This document shows positions 53,591 through 63,420 of a DNA stretch of 64,000 bases, piece by piece; the first letter of the stretch is position 1; each line of letters opens with the position of its first letter. A program made the translations under genes and the position numbers. The notes beneath the pieces were generated by a model that was not told the origin of the DNA, did no database searches, and saw only the letters and a list, made by a program, of their open reading frames with translations. This stretch comes from Halopseudomonas xinjiangensis (GTDB lineage: Bacteria; Pseudomonadota; Gammaproteobacteria; Pseudomonadales; Pseudomonadaceae): the NCBI RefSeq assembly GCF_900104945.1, contig NZ_LT629736.1, positions 1,550,001-1,614,000 on the forward strand, read 5' to 3'.

Positions 53591-56185
53591 TCAAGCTTGC
53601 GCCTCGGCTTCGAGGAAATCGTTGGCAAAGCGCTGCAACACCCCGCCGGCGTTGTAAATGGACACCTCTTCCGCGGTATCCAGCCGACAGGTCACCGGCA
53701 CCTCCACCCGTTCGCCGCTCTTGCGGTTGATCACCAGAGTGAGTTCCGCGCGCGGAGTACGGTCGCCCAGCACATCGAACACTTCGGTACCGTCGATACC
53801 CAAGGTCTCGCGCGTCGTACCCGGCTTGAACTCCAGCGGCAACACACCCATGCCGATCAGGTTGGTACGGTGAATGCGCTCGAAACCCTCTGCGGCGATG
53901 GCCTCGACACCCGCGAGCCGCACGCCTTTCGCGGCCCAGTCACGCGATGATCCCTGGCCATAATCAGCACCGGCGATGATGATCAGCGGCTGCTTGCGCT
54001 CCATGTAGGTCTCGATCGCCTCCCACATCCGCGTCACCTTGCCTTCCGGCTCGATGCGCGCCAGCGAGCCCTGTTTCACCTTGCCGCTTTCATCAACGAC
54101 CATTTCATTGAGCAACTTCGGGTTGGCGAAGGTCGCTCGCTGGGCAGTGAGGTGGTCCCCGCGGTGGGTTGCGTAGGAGTTGAAGTCTTCTTCCGGCAGA
54201 CCCATCTTGTGCAGGTATTCACCTGCGGCGCTGTCCATCAGGATCGCGTTCGACGGTGACAGGTGATCGGTGGTGATATTGTCGCCCAGCACCGCCAGCG
54301 GCCTCATGCCCTTGAGCGAGCGCTCACCAGCCAGCGCTCCTTCCCAGTAAGGCGGGCGGCGGATATAGGTACTCATCGGACGCCATTCGTAGAGCGGATC
54401 AACGATATTGCTGGTGTCGCGAGTGATGTCGAACATCGGGATGTAGACCTGGCGGAAATGCTCGGGCTTGACCGACGTCTTGACCACCGCATCGATCTCT
54501 TCGTCGGTCGGCCAGATATCCTTCAGGCGGATTTCGCGGCCGTCGACCACGCCCAACACATCCTTCTCGATGTCGAAGCGAATGGTGCCGGCAATCGAGT
54601 AGGCGATGACCAGTGGCGGCGAAGCGAGGAACGCCTGCTTGGCATACGGATGGATCCGGCCGTCGAAGTTGCGGTTACCAGACAGCACGGCAGTGGCATA
54701 CAGATCGCGGTCGAGAATTTCCTTCTGAATGTCAGGATCCAGCGCGCCGGACATACCGTTACAGGTGGTGCAGGCGAAGGCGACGATGCCGAACCCGAGC
54801 TTTTCCAGTTCATCGGTCAGACCCGCCTCGTCCAGATACAGCTGCACGGCTTTCGAACCGGGCGCCAAGGAAGACTTGACCCAGGGCTTACGGGTCAGAC
54901 CAAGCTCGTTGGCCTTGCGTGCCAGGAGACCTGCGGCGATCACGTTGCGCGGATTGCTGGTGTTGGTGCAACTGGTCACCGCGGCAATGATCACCGCGCC
55001 GTCCGGCATCTCGCCTTCTGTCTCTACCCACTTGCCGGCGATGCCGCGAGCAGCCAGATCGCTGGTGGCGACGCGAGCGTGCGGGTTGGACGGGCCAGCC
55101 ATATTGCGAACGACGCTGGACAAATCAAAGCGCAACATCCGCTCGTAACGAGCTCCTTTCAAGCTGTCGGCCCAGAGGCCTGTGTGCTTGGCATAGGTCT
55201 CGACCAGCTTGATCTGATCTTCTTCGCGACCGGTCAGGCGCAGGTAGTCGATAGTCTGCTGATCGATGAAGAACATCGCCGCCGTGGCGCCGTATTCCGG
55301 CGCCATGTTGGAGATAGTGGCCCGGTCGCCCAGGGTCAGCGACGCAGCGCCTTCACCACAGAACTCGAGATAGTCACCGACGACCTTTTCCTTGCGCAGA
55401 TACTCGGTCAGCGCCAGCACGATATCGGTGGCGGTAATCCCCGGCTGCGGCCGACCGGTCAGCTCGACGCCGGTGATGTCTGGCAGTCGCATCCAGGACG
55501 CGCGGCCGAGCATGACGCTTTCCGCTTCCAGTCCGCCTACCCCAATGGCGATCACTCCGAGCGAGTCGACATGGGGCGTGTGGCTGTCGGTACCGACGCA
55601 GGTATCCGGAAAGGCTACGCCATCGCGCGCCTGAACGACTGGTGACATTTTTTCCAGGTTGATCTGGTGCATGATGCCATTGCCCGGCGGGATCACATCC
55701 ACGTTCTCGAACGCGTACTTGGTCCAATCAATGAAGTGGAAACGGTCTTCATTGCGCCGATCTTCGATTGCTCGGTTCTTCTCGAACGCCTGCGGGTCGA
55801 AGCCGCCGCATTCCACTGCCAGGGAATGGTCGACGATCAACTGCACCGGCACCACCGGGTTCACCTTGGCAGGATCGCCACCCCGCTCGGCGATGGCGTC
55901 ACGCAGACCAGCCAGATCGACCAGCGCGGTCTGGCCCAGGATGTCATGGCACACCACACGCGCCGGGTACCAGGGGAAATCCAGGTCGCGGCGGCGCTCG
56001 ATGAACTGCTTCAGCGACGCGGTCAGCGTTGCCGGATCGCAGCGGCGCACGAGGTTTTCCGCGAGTACGCGGGAGGTGTATGGCAGGCCGTCGTAGGCGC
56101 CGGGCTCGATTGCTTCGATCGCCTCACGGGTATCGAAGTAGTCCAGGTCGGTGCCCGGGAGCTTCTTGCGGTATTGAGTGTTCAT
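53591..56185 (-). CDS. acnD: 2-methylcitrate dehydratase AcnD (Fe-S dependent)
   Basis: Aconitase-family enzyme that dehydrates 2-methylcitrate. The 864-residue product keeps the cluster Cys in VTSCTNTSNPRNV and FACTTCNGMSGALD, substrate loops CVGTDSHTPHVDSLG and the C-terminal swivel domain ADYGQGSSRDWAAKGVRLAG. The N-terminus TQYRKKLPGTDLDYFDTREA is AcnD-type rather than AcnA. It replaces PrpD when PrpF is present, as here. Weak ribosome-binding site; the 232-base gap to prpC contains a repeat. Confidence 0.95.
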   Translation of the reverse strand: MNTQYRKKLPGTDLDYFDTREAIEAIEPGAYDGLPYTSRVLAENLVRRCDPATLTASLKQFIERRRDLDFPWYPARVVCHDILGQTALVDLAGLRDAIAERGGDPAKVNPVVPVQLIVDHSLAVECGGFDPQAFEKNRAIEDRRNEDRFHFIDWTKYAFENVDVIPPGNGIMHQINLEKMSPVVQARDGVAFPDTCVGTDSHTPHVDSLGVIAIGVGGLEAESVMLGRASWMRLPDITGVELTGRPQPGITATDIVLALTEYLRKEKVVGDYLEFCGEGAASLTLGDRATISNMAPEYGATAAMFFIDQQTIDYLRLTGREEDQIKLVETYAKHTGLWADSLKGARYERMLRFDLSSVVRNMAGPSNPHARVATSDLAARGIAGKWVETEGEMPDGAVIIAAVTSCTNTSNPRNVIAAGLLARKANELGLTRKPWVKSSLAPGSKAVQLYLDEAGLTDELEKLGFGIVAFACTTCNGMSGALDPDIQKEILDRDLYATAVLSGNRNFDGRIHPYAKQAFLASPPLVIAYSIAGTIRFDIEKDVLGVVDGREIRLKDIWPTDEEIDAVVKTSVKPEHFRQVYIPMFDITRDTSNIVDPLYEWRPMSTYIRRPPYWEGALAGERSLKGMRPLAVLGDNITTDHLSPSNAILMDSAAGEYLHKMGLPEEDFNSYATHRGDHLTAQRATFANPKLLNEMVVDESGKVKQGSLARIEPEGKVTRMWEAIETYMERKQPLIIIAGADYGQGSSRDWAAKGVRLAGVEAIAAEGFERIHRTNLIGMGVLPLEFKPGTTRETLGIDGTEVFDVLGDRTPRAELTLVINRKSGERVEVPVTCRLDTAEEVSIYNAGGVLQRFANDFLEAEAQA

Positions 56186-56286
56186 CTTTTATCAGGCTCA
56201 TCAGGTCGTTGAGAGGCAGCTGCCTAAGAGCGCTGCTCTAAAATTAGGGTTTAGAAACTCGAATTCGCACGCTGCGCCGCGGGGGC

Positions 56287-56386
56287 GTTGTCGACCGCCT
56301 GTTTCAGCCCGTCGATGCCCAGGGATGGGCATCGCCGAGCGTACAGGGACGTCTTCACAGCGTGTCTGGAACAGGCGGTCGATAAC
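56287..56386. repeat. Imperfect inverted repeat between prpC and acnD
   Basis: Outer arms of 21 bases, 56287-56307 (GTTGTCGACCGCCTGTTTCAG minus two mismatches) and 56366-56386, enclose an inner hairpin GATGCCC/GGGCATC around 56313-56332. The whole unit of 100 bases looks like an interspersed hairpin element of the REP/BIME type common in Pseudomonas intergenic gaps. It lies within the prp transcript and would fold strongly in RNA. Confidence 0.68.
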
Positions 56387-56417
56387 GACCCCTGCTCCAG
56401 TTTCATCGACGCCAGCC

Positions 56418-57545
56418 TCAGCGCTTTTCGATCGACTCGACCGCACGCATCTCCGGACCGGTGTACTCCGCGCTTGGACGAATGATGCGATTATCAGCGC
56501 GCTGCTCCATCACATGGGCCGCCCACCCAGTCAGCCGGCTCATGACGAAGATCGGCGTGAACAACTTGGTTGGGATGCCCATGAAGTGATAAGCCGAGGC
56601 ATGGAAGAAGTCGGCGTTGCAGAACAGCTTCTTCTCGCGCCACATGACCTCTTCACAACGAACCGAGACCGGGTACAGAACGGTGTCGCCAACGTCCTGG
56701 GCGAGCTTTTCCGACCACTGCTTGATAATCTCGTTGCGCGGATCGCATTCGCTGTAGATCGCATGGCCGAAGCCCATGATCTTGTCCTTGCGCACGAGCA
56801 TGCCCATCATCTCTTCTTCTGCATGTTCCGGGCTCTTGAAGCGGTCGATCATGTCCATTGCCGCCTCGTTGGCACCACCATGCAGCGGGCCGCGTAGCGA
56901 ACCGATGGCGCCGGTGACGCAGCTGTGCATGTCGGACAAGGTCGAAGCGCACACGCGGGCGGTAAAGGTCGACGCATTGAATTCGTGCTCGGCATACAGG
57001 ATCAGCGATACGTGCATCACCTTTTCATGCAGCGCGTTGGGCTTCTCGCCACGCAGCATGTGCAGGAAATGCCCACCGATCGAATCATCATCAGTGTTCT
57101 CGTCGATGCGTACACCATCATGGCTGAAGCGGTACCAGTAGCAGATGATCGACGGGAACACGGCGAGCATGCGATCGGTCGCGTCCTGCTGCTGGCTGAA
57201 GTCGGCTTCGGTTTCCAGATTGCCGAGGATCGAGGCACCGGTACGCATGACATCCATCGGATGGGCGTCCTGCGGAATGCGCTCGAGCACCTCCTTCAAA
57301 GGCTCGGGCAGCTTGCGCAATGATTTGAGCTTGGCCTTGTAGGTATCGAGTTCTGACTGGTTGGGCAGGTGCCCCTTGAGGATCAAGTGGGCGACTTCCT
57401 CGAACTGGCATCTATCCGCCAGATCCTTCACATCATAGCCACGATAGGTCAGGCCCGAGCCGGATTTTCCGACCGTCGACAATGCTGTTTTGCCTGCAAC
57501 CTGGCCACGCAGGCCGGCCCCGCTGAGTTTCTTCGCTTCTGCCAT
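56418..57545 (-). CDS. prpC: 2-methylcitrate synthase PrpC
   Basis: Condenses propionyl-CoA with oxaloacetate. The 375-residue citrate-synthase-family protein has [20 protein letters not shown] at the N-terminus, the active-site [19 protein letters not shown] with a catalytic His, and [20 protein letters not shown]-type block ([17 protein letters not shown]). C-terminal Asp region [25 protein letters not shown] precedes the ATG. Second enzyme gene of the prp operon. Confidence 0.95.
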   Translation of the reverse strand: MAEAKKLSGAGLRGQVAGKTALSTVGKSGSGLTYRGYDVKDLADRCQFEEVAHLILKGHLPNQSELDTYKAKLKSLRKLPEPLKEVLERIPQDAHPMDVMRTGASILGNLETEADFSQQQDATDRMLAVFPSIICYWYRFSHDGVRIDENTDDDSIGGHFLHMLRGEKPNALHEKVMHVSLILYAEHEFNASTFTARVCASTLSDMHSCVTGAIGSLRGPLHGGANEAAMDMIDRFKSPEHAEEEMMGMLVRKDKIMGFGHAIYSECDPRNEIIKQWSEKLAQDVGDTVLYPVSVRCEEVMWREKKLFCNADFFHASAYHFMGIPTKLFTPIFVMSRLTGWAAHVMEQRADNRIIRPSAEYTGPEMRAVESIEKR

Positions 57546-57581
57546 TTTTGTTCTCCTTGCAAATAGGTGAGCCGTGACCGG

Positions 57582-58466
57582 TCAGGATTTTTTCTGCGCG
57601 AAGAGCGCGTCGAGTTTCTGCTCGTATTCGTGATAGTCGATGCGATCGTAAAGCTCCATGCGCGTCTGCATGGTATCGACCACATTCTTCTGCGTGCCGT
57701 CGCGCCGAATGGCGTTGTAGACGTTTTCCGCCGCCTTGTTCATGGCGCGAAACGCCGACAGCGGATACAGCACCAGCGAGACATCGGCCGAGGCCAGTTC
57801 ATCGGTCGTATATAAAGGAGTGGAGCCGAACTCGGTGATGTTCGCCAGGATCGGCGCCTTCACCCGGTCAGCGAACGTCTTGTACATGTCCAGCTCGGTG
57901 ATCGCTTCCGGAAACACCATGTCGGCACCGGCTTCAACGCAGGCCGCGGCGCGGTCCAGGGCCGCGTTCAGACCTTCGACGGCCAGCGCATCGGTGCGCG
58001 CCATGATCACGAAGCTGTCGTCCGTGCGCGCATCGACCGCCGCCTTGATCCGGTCGACCATTTCCTGCTGCGATACGATTTCCTTGTTTGGACGATGGCC
58101 GCAGCGCTTCGCGCCGACCTGATCTTCGATGTGCATCGCTGCCGCGCCAAACTTGATCATCGACTTGACCGTGCGCGCTACGTTGAAGGCGCTGGAGCCG
58201 AAGCCGGTATCGACGTCGACCAGCAGGGGCAGATCGCATACGTCGGTGATGCGGCGAACATCGGTCAGCACATCGTCCAGGCCCGAGATACCCAGGTCGG
58301 GCAAGCCCAGCGATCCCGCAGCGACCCCGCCGCCGGACAGATAAATCGCCTTGAAACCGGCGCGCTTGGCCAGCAGAGCGTGGTTTGCGTTGATGGCCCC
58401 CACGACTTGCAATGGATGTTCTTCGGCAACCGCATCGCGGAAACGTTGACCAGGTGTATTCGACAT
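57582..58466 (-). CDS. prpB: 2-methylisocitrate lyase PrpB
   Basis: Splits 2-methylisocitrate into pyruvate and succinate. ATG at 58466 ([17 protein letters not shown]), 294 residues; a TTG two codons upstream is the alternative. Signature [13 protein letters not shown] carries the catalytic Cys, and the Mg site lies in [12 protein letters not shown] and AMHIEDQVG. Its start overlaps the prpR stop by one base. Confidence 0.95.
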   Translation of the reverse strand: MSNTPGQRFRDAVAEEHPLQVVGAINANHALLAKRAGFKAIYLSGGGVAAGSLGLPDLGISGLDDVLTDVRRITDVCDLPLLVDVDTGFGSSAFNVARTVKSMIKFGAAAMHIEDQVGAKRCGHRPNKEIVSQQEMVDRIKAAVDARTDDSFVIMARTDALAVEGLNAALDRAAACVEAGADMVFPEAITELDMYKTFADRVKAPILANITEFGSTPLYTTDELASADVSLVLYPLSAFRAMNKAAENVYNAIRRDGTQKNVVDTMQTRMELYDRIDYHEYEQKLDALFAQKKS

Positions 58467-59173
58467 CAGCAATGTTCTCCAGAGGAAAGCGATGCACCGT
58501 CCTGCTCCAGCAGGCGACGCTCGATGTTGCGGCGCGATGCGCTGATGTGCCGGCGCATGAGCATTTCCGCGAGTTCGCCATCGCGGTCGGCGATGGCTTC
58601 GATGATTCGGTGGTGTTCGGCAAAGGCCTGTTGCGGCCGTTTGGGCGTGGACGAGAACTTGTACCGATACATGCGCACCAGGTGATAAAGATCCCCGCAG
58701 AGCATGTCGCTCAGGGTCCGGTTCTTGCTGCCGTGAATGATCAGATAGTGCAGATCAAGGTCGCCTTCCTGGCGATAGTAGGACTGGTTCGCTTGCAGGC
58801 CGCTATGCTGTTCATGTTCGGCCAGCACTTTGCGCAGACCGGCGATCTCTGCGTCAGTCATGTTCTGCGCAGCAAGCCGACAGGCCATACCTTCCAAGGC
58901 TTCACGGACGTGATACAGCTCAATGAGTTCTTCGTATGACAACGACACGACTCGCACCCCGGCATGCGGGATACGAACGACCAGACGGCGCCCTTCCAAC
59001 CGCCGGATCGCCTCGCGCAGAGGGCCGCGTCCGATTCCGAAGGTGCTGCTCAGGAACTGCTCGCTGATGCGCGTGCCTGGCGGGATGTCGCCCTGCACGA
59101 TCGCCGTCTGGATGCGCTCGAAAGCACCGTCAGACAGTGTCTGCGAAGGGACAAGCTGGGCTGAATCTACCAA
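58466..59173 (-). CDS. prpR: GntR/FCD-family regulator of the methylcitrate operon
   Basis: Transcription factor with N-terminal winged helix ([40 protein letters not shown]) and C-terminal FCD ligand domain ([40 protein letters not shown]). The best start is TTG at 59173, giving 235 residues and a usual N-terminus; an ATG at 59230 is a longer option. Palindromes TTGTCGACAA and GATTGT-CA-ACAATC sit just upstream, so it probably represses its own operon, responding to a methylcitrate-cycle intermediate. It is not the sigma54-type PrpR of enterics; the symbol is used for position and role. Confidence 0.88.
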   Translation of the reverse strand: MVDSAQLVPSQTLSDGAFERIQTAIVQGDIPPGTRISEQFLSSTFGIGRGPLREAIRRLEGRRLVVRIPHAGVRVVSLSYEELIELYHVREALEGMACRLAAQNMTDAEIAGLRKVLAEHEQHSGLQANQSYYRQEGDLDLHYLIIHGSKNRTLSDMLCGDLYHLVRMYRYKFSSTPKRPQQAFAEHHRIIEAIADRDGELAEMLMRRHISASRRNIERRLLEQDGASLSSGEHC

Positions 59174-59183
59174 TTGTCGACAA
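59174..59183. promoter_or_regulatory. Putative PrpR operator 1
   Basis: Perfect palindrome TTGTCGACAA directly before the prpR start codon. The ATTGT-NN-ACAAT pattern fits FCD-type GntR operators (VanR-like). Confidence 0.6.
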
Positions 59184-59246
59184 CCTCTTGGTTTTTCAGG
59201 CTGCCCTAGTGGGCAAACCGAACAAAGCATGCGCAACACCGTGCCT

Positions 59247-59260
59247 GATTGTCAACAATC
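59247..59260. promoter_or_regulatory. Putative PrpR operator 2
   Basis: GATTGT-CA-ACAATC, six-base arms around a two-base centre, sharing the TTGT-NN-ACAA core of operator 1 about 73 bases away. The prp promoter probably lies between or over them; I do not see good -35/-10 elements. Confidence 0.55.
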
Positions 59261-59411
59261 GGAGCTGCCAACTTTGGTCGACGGCCTTGTCCGGCTCAGG
59301 CGTCTCTCACTACGAGCGGTGGACGCAACATGTTAATATGCCGCCCTGTTGCGCTTGCCGCTGCCTGGATGTCACGCGGACGCACTGCCTAAAACCGTTG
59401 CCGAGAACAAT

Positions 59412-60941
59412 ATGCAATCGATCAACCTGCATCTGAAGATTCTGATCGCCCTGATGGTAAGCCTGGGCCTGCTCATAACTGGCTACCAGATATACGTATT
59501 GGAGATCCCCCTGACCGAGGACGAGACCGACGACATCTGGAGTCTCGACGCCCGGCTGGAATTTCAGGCAACGCCCGGCGTGCCGGTCAAGGCCCAACTG
59601 TTCATTCCCCCGTTGGACCAGGATTACACCGCGCTCAACGAGAGCTTCATTTCCAACAACTACGGCGTCAGCATCAACCAGGTCGATGGCAACCGTCGTG
59701 TGACTTGGTCGGCGCGGCGCTCCAGCGGCACCCAGGCGCTCTACTACCGTCTGGTGCTGACCAAGCGCTACAGCACCGAGAAGCCGGAAGTCCCGCCGCC
59801 AGCGCCGCGGGTTCCAATCGAACTGGAAGGTCCTGAGCAAATCGCCGCTGATGCACTGATCAGCCCGATCCGCCAGCACTCTGCCGATATCGAGACCTTC
59901 ATTACCGAAGCCATCCGTCGCGTCAACGACACCACCGACGACAACGTGCGCCTCCTGCTCGGCGGCGACACCTCGCCGATGAGCAAGGCCCGGGTGATCG
60001 ATGTCCTGCTGTCGAATGCGCGCATCCCACTGGAACTTGTCCACACTATTCGCCTGGAGCCGCTTGCAAATCAGGAGCCGGAGCTCTGGTTGCGCAGCCA
60101 CAATGGCGAGCGCTGGCTGTATTTCCATCCGGAAACCGGGCAACAGGGCATTCCGGAAAATCGCATGGTCTGGTGGGTAGGCCCGCAACCGATGTTCAGC
60201 ATCGATGGCGGCCGCCGCGGCCAGCTGAACATCACCATCAACAACAGTGAAATGAATGCATTGCGCCTGGCGCAGATGACTACCGAGAACAGCTCCAACG
60301 CGCTGCTCGAATATTCACTGTACGGCCTGCCGCTGCATGCGCAGCAGGTCTATCGGGTGATGATCATGATCCCGATCGGCGTCCTGGTGATCCTGGTACT
60401 GCGTAACCTGATCGGCATTCAGACGCTCGGCACCTTCACGCCGGTGCTGATTTCGCTGGCGTTCCGCGAGACTCAGGTTGGCTGGGGCATCGCCCTGTTC
60501 ACCTTGATTACCGCCCTGGGCCTGTCGCTGCGCTCGTATTTGGAGCACCTGAAGCTGCAAATGCTCCCGCGGCTGTCGATCGTGCTGACCTTCGTCGTGA
60601 TCATCATCGCGGTGATCAGCCTGTTCAGCCACAAGCTGGGCATTGAGCGAGCTCTGTCGGTGTCGCTGTTCCCGATGGTGATCCTGACCATGACCATCGA
60701 GCGCTTGTCGATCAACTGGGAAGAGCGCGGAGGCGCGGCCTCGTTCAAGGTGGCAGTGGGCACCATCGTCGCCGCGACACTGGCGCACCTGCTGATGACC
60801 ATCCCGGAACTGGCGTACTTCGTGTTCACCTTCCCGGCGATCCTGCTGGTACTGGTCGGCTTCATGCTCGCCATGGGCCGCTACCGCGGTTACCGCCTGA
60901 CCGAACTGATGCGCTTTAAAGCGCTGACCAAACAGGGCTGA
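59412..60941 (+). CDS. Inactive transglutaminase fused to seven membrane helices
   Basis: A 509-residue membrane protein starting at the ATG at 59412 (MQSINLHLKILIALMVSLGL). An N-terminal anchor is followed by a periplasmic domain of about 280 residues that matches the transglutaminase-fold domain lacking the Cys-His-Asp triad. Membrane helices follow from about residue 315 (VMIMIPIGVLVILVLRNLIG, then TLGTFTPVLISLAF and the LVLVGFMLAMGRYRGYRL end). This is the Transglut_i_TM / 7TM_transglut pair. It is always found next to a RimK-like ligase, as here, and is thought to process or signal on a peptide or small molecule. Function unproven. Confidence 0.88.
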   Translation: MQSINLHLKILIALMVSLGLLITGYQIYVLEIPLTEDETDDIWSLDARLEFQATPGVPVKAQLFIPPLDQDYTALNESFISNNYGVSINQVDGNRRVTWSARRSSGTQALYYRLVLTKRYSTEKPEVPPPAPRVPIELEGPEQIAADALISPIRQHSADIETFITEAIRRVNDTTDDNVRLLLGGDTSPMSKARVIDVLLSNARIPLELVHTIRLEPLANQEPELWLRSHNGERWLYFHPETGQQGIPENRMVWWVGPQPMFSIDGGRRGQLNITINNSEMNALRLAQMTTENSSNALLEYSLYGLPLHAQQVYRVMIMIPIGVLVILVLRNLIGIQTLGTFTPVLISLAFRETQVGWGIALFTLITALGLSLRSYLEHLKLQMLPRLSIVLTFVVIIIAVISLFSHKLGIERALSVSLFPMVILTMTIERLSINWEERGGAASFKVAVGTIVAATLAHLLMTIPELAYFVFTFPAILLVLVGFMLAMGRYRGYRLTELMRFKALTKQG

Positions 60942-60950
60942 GGAGACACC

Positions 60951-61967
60951 ATGTTTCTGTGGAAGACCTGGAAGGCGCTCAGCACTGCTGGCGTGATGGG
61001 TATCAACCGGCGTAACGCCGACTACGTACTCAAGTACAACAAGCGGCATCTGTACCCGGTCGTGGACGACAAGATCCTGACCAAGGAGCGAGCCATCGCA
61101 GCCGGCATTCACGTGCCGGACCTGTACGGGATCATCGAGACCGAGAAGCAGATCGATCAGTTGGACAAGATCGTTGCGCCCTACCGCGACTTCGTCATCA
61201 AGCCAGCGCAGGGCGCCGGCGGTGACGGGATCCTGGTGATTGGCGACCGCTTCGAAGGTCGTTACAAAACGGTATCCGGCAAGATCATCAGCCACGAGGA
61301 AATCGAGCATCATCTCTCGAGCATCCTCTCAGGCCTGTTCTCGCTTGGCGGACATCGTGACCGCGCACTGATCGAATATCGGGTCACACCGGACCCGATT
61401 TTCAAAAGCATCAGTTACGAAGGCGTGCCGGATATCCGTATCATCGTACTGATGGGTTATCCGGTCATGGCCATGCTCCGGCTGCCGACACGGCAATCCG
61501 GAGGCAAAGCCAACCTGCACCAGGGCGCTATCGGTGTCGGGGTCGACCTGGCCACCGGTCTGACCTTGAAAGGAACCTGGCTGAACAACAAGATCACCAA
61601 GCATCCAGACACCACCAACGCGGTGGACGGCGTTCAACTGCCTGACTGGGACGGCTTCATGCTGCTGGCAACACGCTGCTTCGAGCTGTCGGGCCTCGGC
61701 TATATCGGCGTCGATCTGGTGCTCGATCAGGACAAGGGGCCGCTGATCCTGGAGCTCAACGCTCGTCCCGGTCTGAACATTCAGATTGCCAACGATGCCG
61801 GCCTGACCAAGCGATGCCATATGGTGGAGCACCATATCGCCAAGTTGAAAAAAGCCGGCCGTATCGAGACGCCTGAAGAACGTTTGGCCTTTTCCCAGAA
61901 GCACTTCGCGGCTGTTCGCGAGCCAGTAGCCGAAGCCGATTCCGTCGACCAGCCAGCCGCGGAGTAA
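60951..61967 (+). CDS. Alpha-L-glutamate ligase-like ATP-grasp protein (RimK-related)
   Basis: A 338-residue ATP-grasp enzyme: MFLWKTWKALSTAGVMGINR, ATP-binding FVIKPAQGAGGDGILVIGDR, and the metal-binding end VLDQDKGPLILELNARPGLN. It resembles RimK, which adds glutamate to proteins, and would be expected to form an amide bond on an unknown carboxyl group. GAGGAG before the ATG, nine bases after the transglutaminase-like gene. No zinc protease of the usual three-gene set is adjacent in this window. Confidence 0.88.
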   Translation: MFLWKTWKALSTAGVMGINRRNADYVLKYNKRHLYPVVDDKILTKERAIAAGIHVPDLYGIIETEKQIDQLDKIVAPYRDFVIKPAQGAGGDGILVIGDRFEGRYKTVSGKIISHEEIEHHLSSILSGLFSLGGHRDRALIEYRVTPDPIFKSISYEGVPDIRIIVLMGYPVMAMLRLPTRQSGGKANLHQGAIGVGVDLATGLTLKGTWLNNKITKHPDTTNAVDGVQLPDWDGFMLLATRCFELSGLGYIGVDLVLDQDKGPLILELNARPGLNIQIANDAGLTKRCHMVEHHIAKLKKAGRIETPEERLAFSQKHFAAVREPVAEADSVDQPAAE

Positions 61968-61984
61968 GCGGCTTAGCCGGACCA

Positions 61985-63325
61985 ATGCAGTACACCCTTA
62001 CCGAACTACCCTACGCTATCGACCCGCTGCCGCGGCTCGATAGCGTGCGAGCGCTCGGCCGGCCGATCCTCCTGGATTCCGCATCAGCTAGCGGCGCCCT
62101 TGGTCGGTACAGCATCCTTTGCGCAGGCCCCGCCGAGCACATCGAGCCGCTGCCCGATGAGTCTGCCTTAAGCACGCTCGGCAGGGTTCGCCGCGCTCTG
62201 GCAGCCCTTGGGCCGGCGACCTGGCCGACGGAACAGAGCCCGCCCTTCGGTGCCGGCGCGGTCGGCTACCTCACCTACGATTTCGCACGCGAGCTGGAAA
62301 GCCTGCCTGAACAGGCCAAAGCCGACATCGCGCTACCTGTTTTAGGGCTGGGGATTTACCTGTGGAGCCTGGTCAGCGACCACGTCCTGGAGCAGTGCTG
62401 GCTAGTCGCGCATCCTGCTCTACCCGACCAGACGCGAGCAGATATTCTTGATCGATTGCGGCAGCCAGATATCCGCCCGGCCCCGTTTGCCCTCGTCTCG
62501 CCGTTTGCTGCCGACCAGGCACAAAGCGCCTACGATGCGTTGTTTACGCGCATCCAGCACTACATCCAGGCCGGTGATTGTTATCAGATCAATCTGGCGC
62601 AGCGCTTCCGAGCGCGTTGCCAGGGCGATTCGCTGGCGGCCTATGCTCGGCTGCGACGCGCGTGCCCTACTCCCTTCGCTGCGTATCTCGAACATGACAA
62701 CGCAAGCGTTCTCTGCCTCTCCCCTGAGCGCTTCCTGCAGGTACGCGACGGCCGTGTCGAGACCAGGCCGATCAAGGGCACTCGTCCGCGGGGCGTGTCG
62801 GATGAGGAGGACCAGCGTCTGGCGAGGCAGCTGCGGACCAGTGCCAAGGACCTTGCGGAAAACGTCATGATCGTCGATCTCTTGCGCAACGACCTCGGCC
62901 GGACCTGCCGGCCAGGCAGCGTGAGCGTCCCCGAGCTGTTCGCCATCGAAAGCTACCCGAACGTGCATCACCTGGTCAGCAGCATTACCGGCGAGCTGGC
63001 TTCAGGAGAAGATGCGTTGAGCCTCCTTGCAGGCGCCTTTCCTGGGGGCTCCATTACAGGCGCGCCGAAGATTCGCGCCATGCAGATCATCGAAGAACTC
63101 GAACCGGTCCGCCGCAGCATGTATTGCGGCAGCATCGGCTATATAGGTTGTGAAGGTCAGATGGATATGAATATCGCCATTCGTACTATTATTCGCGAGC
63201 GCGACGATTTGTTTCTATGGGGCGGCGGCGGCGTGGTCGCCGACTCAGAGGTGGAAGCCGAGTATCAGGAAACCTTGACCAAGGTGCGTGTGCTGATGGA
63301 CGCGCTAGCCGCCCCGGATGGCTAG
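61985..63325 (+). CDS. pabB: Aminodeoxychorismate synthase component I
   Basis: Makes 4-amino-4-deoxychorismate from chorismate and ammonia for folate synthesis. The 446-residue product has the N-terminal region GAGAVGYLTYDFARELE and the catalytic chorismate-binding domain: GDCYQINLAQRF, PIKGTRPRGVSDEEDQRLAR (the Lys motif PIKGT), FPGGSITGAPKIRAMQIIEE and GCEGQMDMNIAIRT. The PIKGT motif distinguishes PabB from anthranilate synthase. No trpE-type leader is seen. A strong terminator follows. Confidence 0.93.
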   Translation: MQYTLTELPYAIDPLPRLDSVRALGRPILLDSASASGALGRYSILCAGPAEHIEPLPDESALSTLGRVRRALAALGPATWPTEQSPPFGAGAVGYLTYDFARELESLPEQAKADIALPVLGLGIYLWSLVSDHVLEQCWLVAHPALPDQTRADILDRLRQPDIRPAPFALVSPFAADQAQSAYDALFTRIQHYIQAGDCYQINLAQRFRARCQGDSLAAYARLRRACPTPFAAYLEHDNASVLCLSPERFLQVRDGRVETRPIKGTRPRGVSDEEDQRLARQLRTSAKDLAENVMIVDLLRNDLGRTCRPGSVSVPELFAIESYPNVHHLVSSITGELASGEDALSLLAGAFPGGSITGAPKIRAMQIIEELEPVRRSMYCGSIGYIGCEGQMDMNIAIRTIIRERDDLFLWGGGGVVADSEVEAEYQETLTKVRVLMDALAAPDG

Positions 63326-63369
63326 CCCGCGAATGCTGAAATTGGCAGTACCCAAGAACAATCGACGCA

Positions 63370-63399
63370 AAAAAAAGCAGCCATCAGGCTGCTTTTTTT
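63370..63399. terminator. Bidirectional terminator between pabB and thrH
   Basis: GCAGCC (63377-63382), ATCA loop, GGCTGC (63387-63392), with an A-tract before and a seven-T tract after, serving both converging genes. Confidence 0.93.
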
Positions 63400-63420
63400 A
63401 TTCTGTGCAGGACTCGCTGC

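Noticed and set aside
54263-55645. 460-codon plus-strand frame opposite acnD
   Set aside because: Shadow of the conserved acnD frame; no family features.
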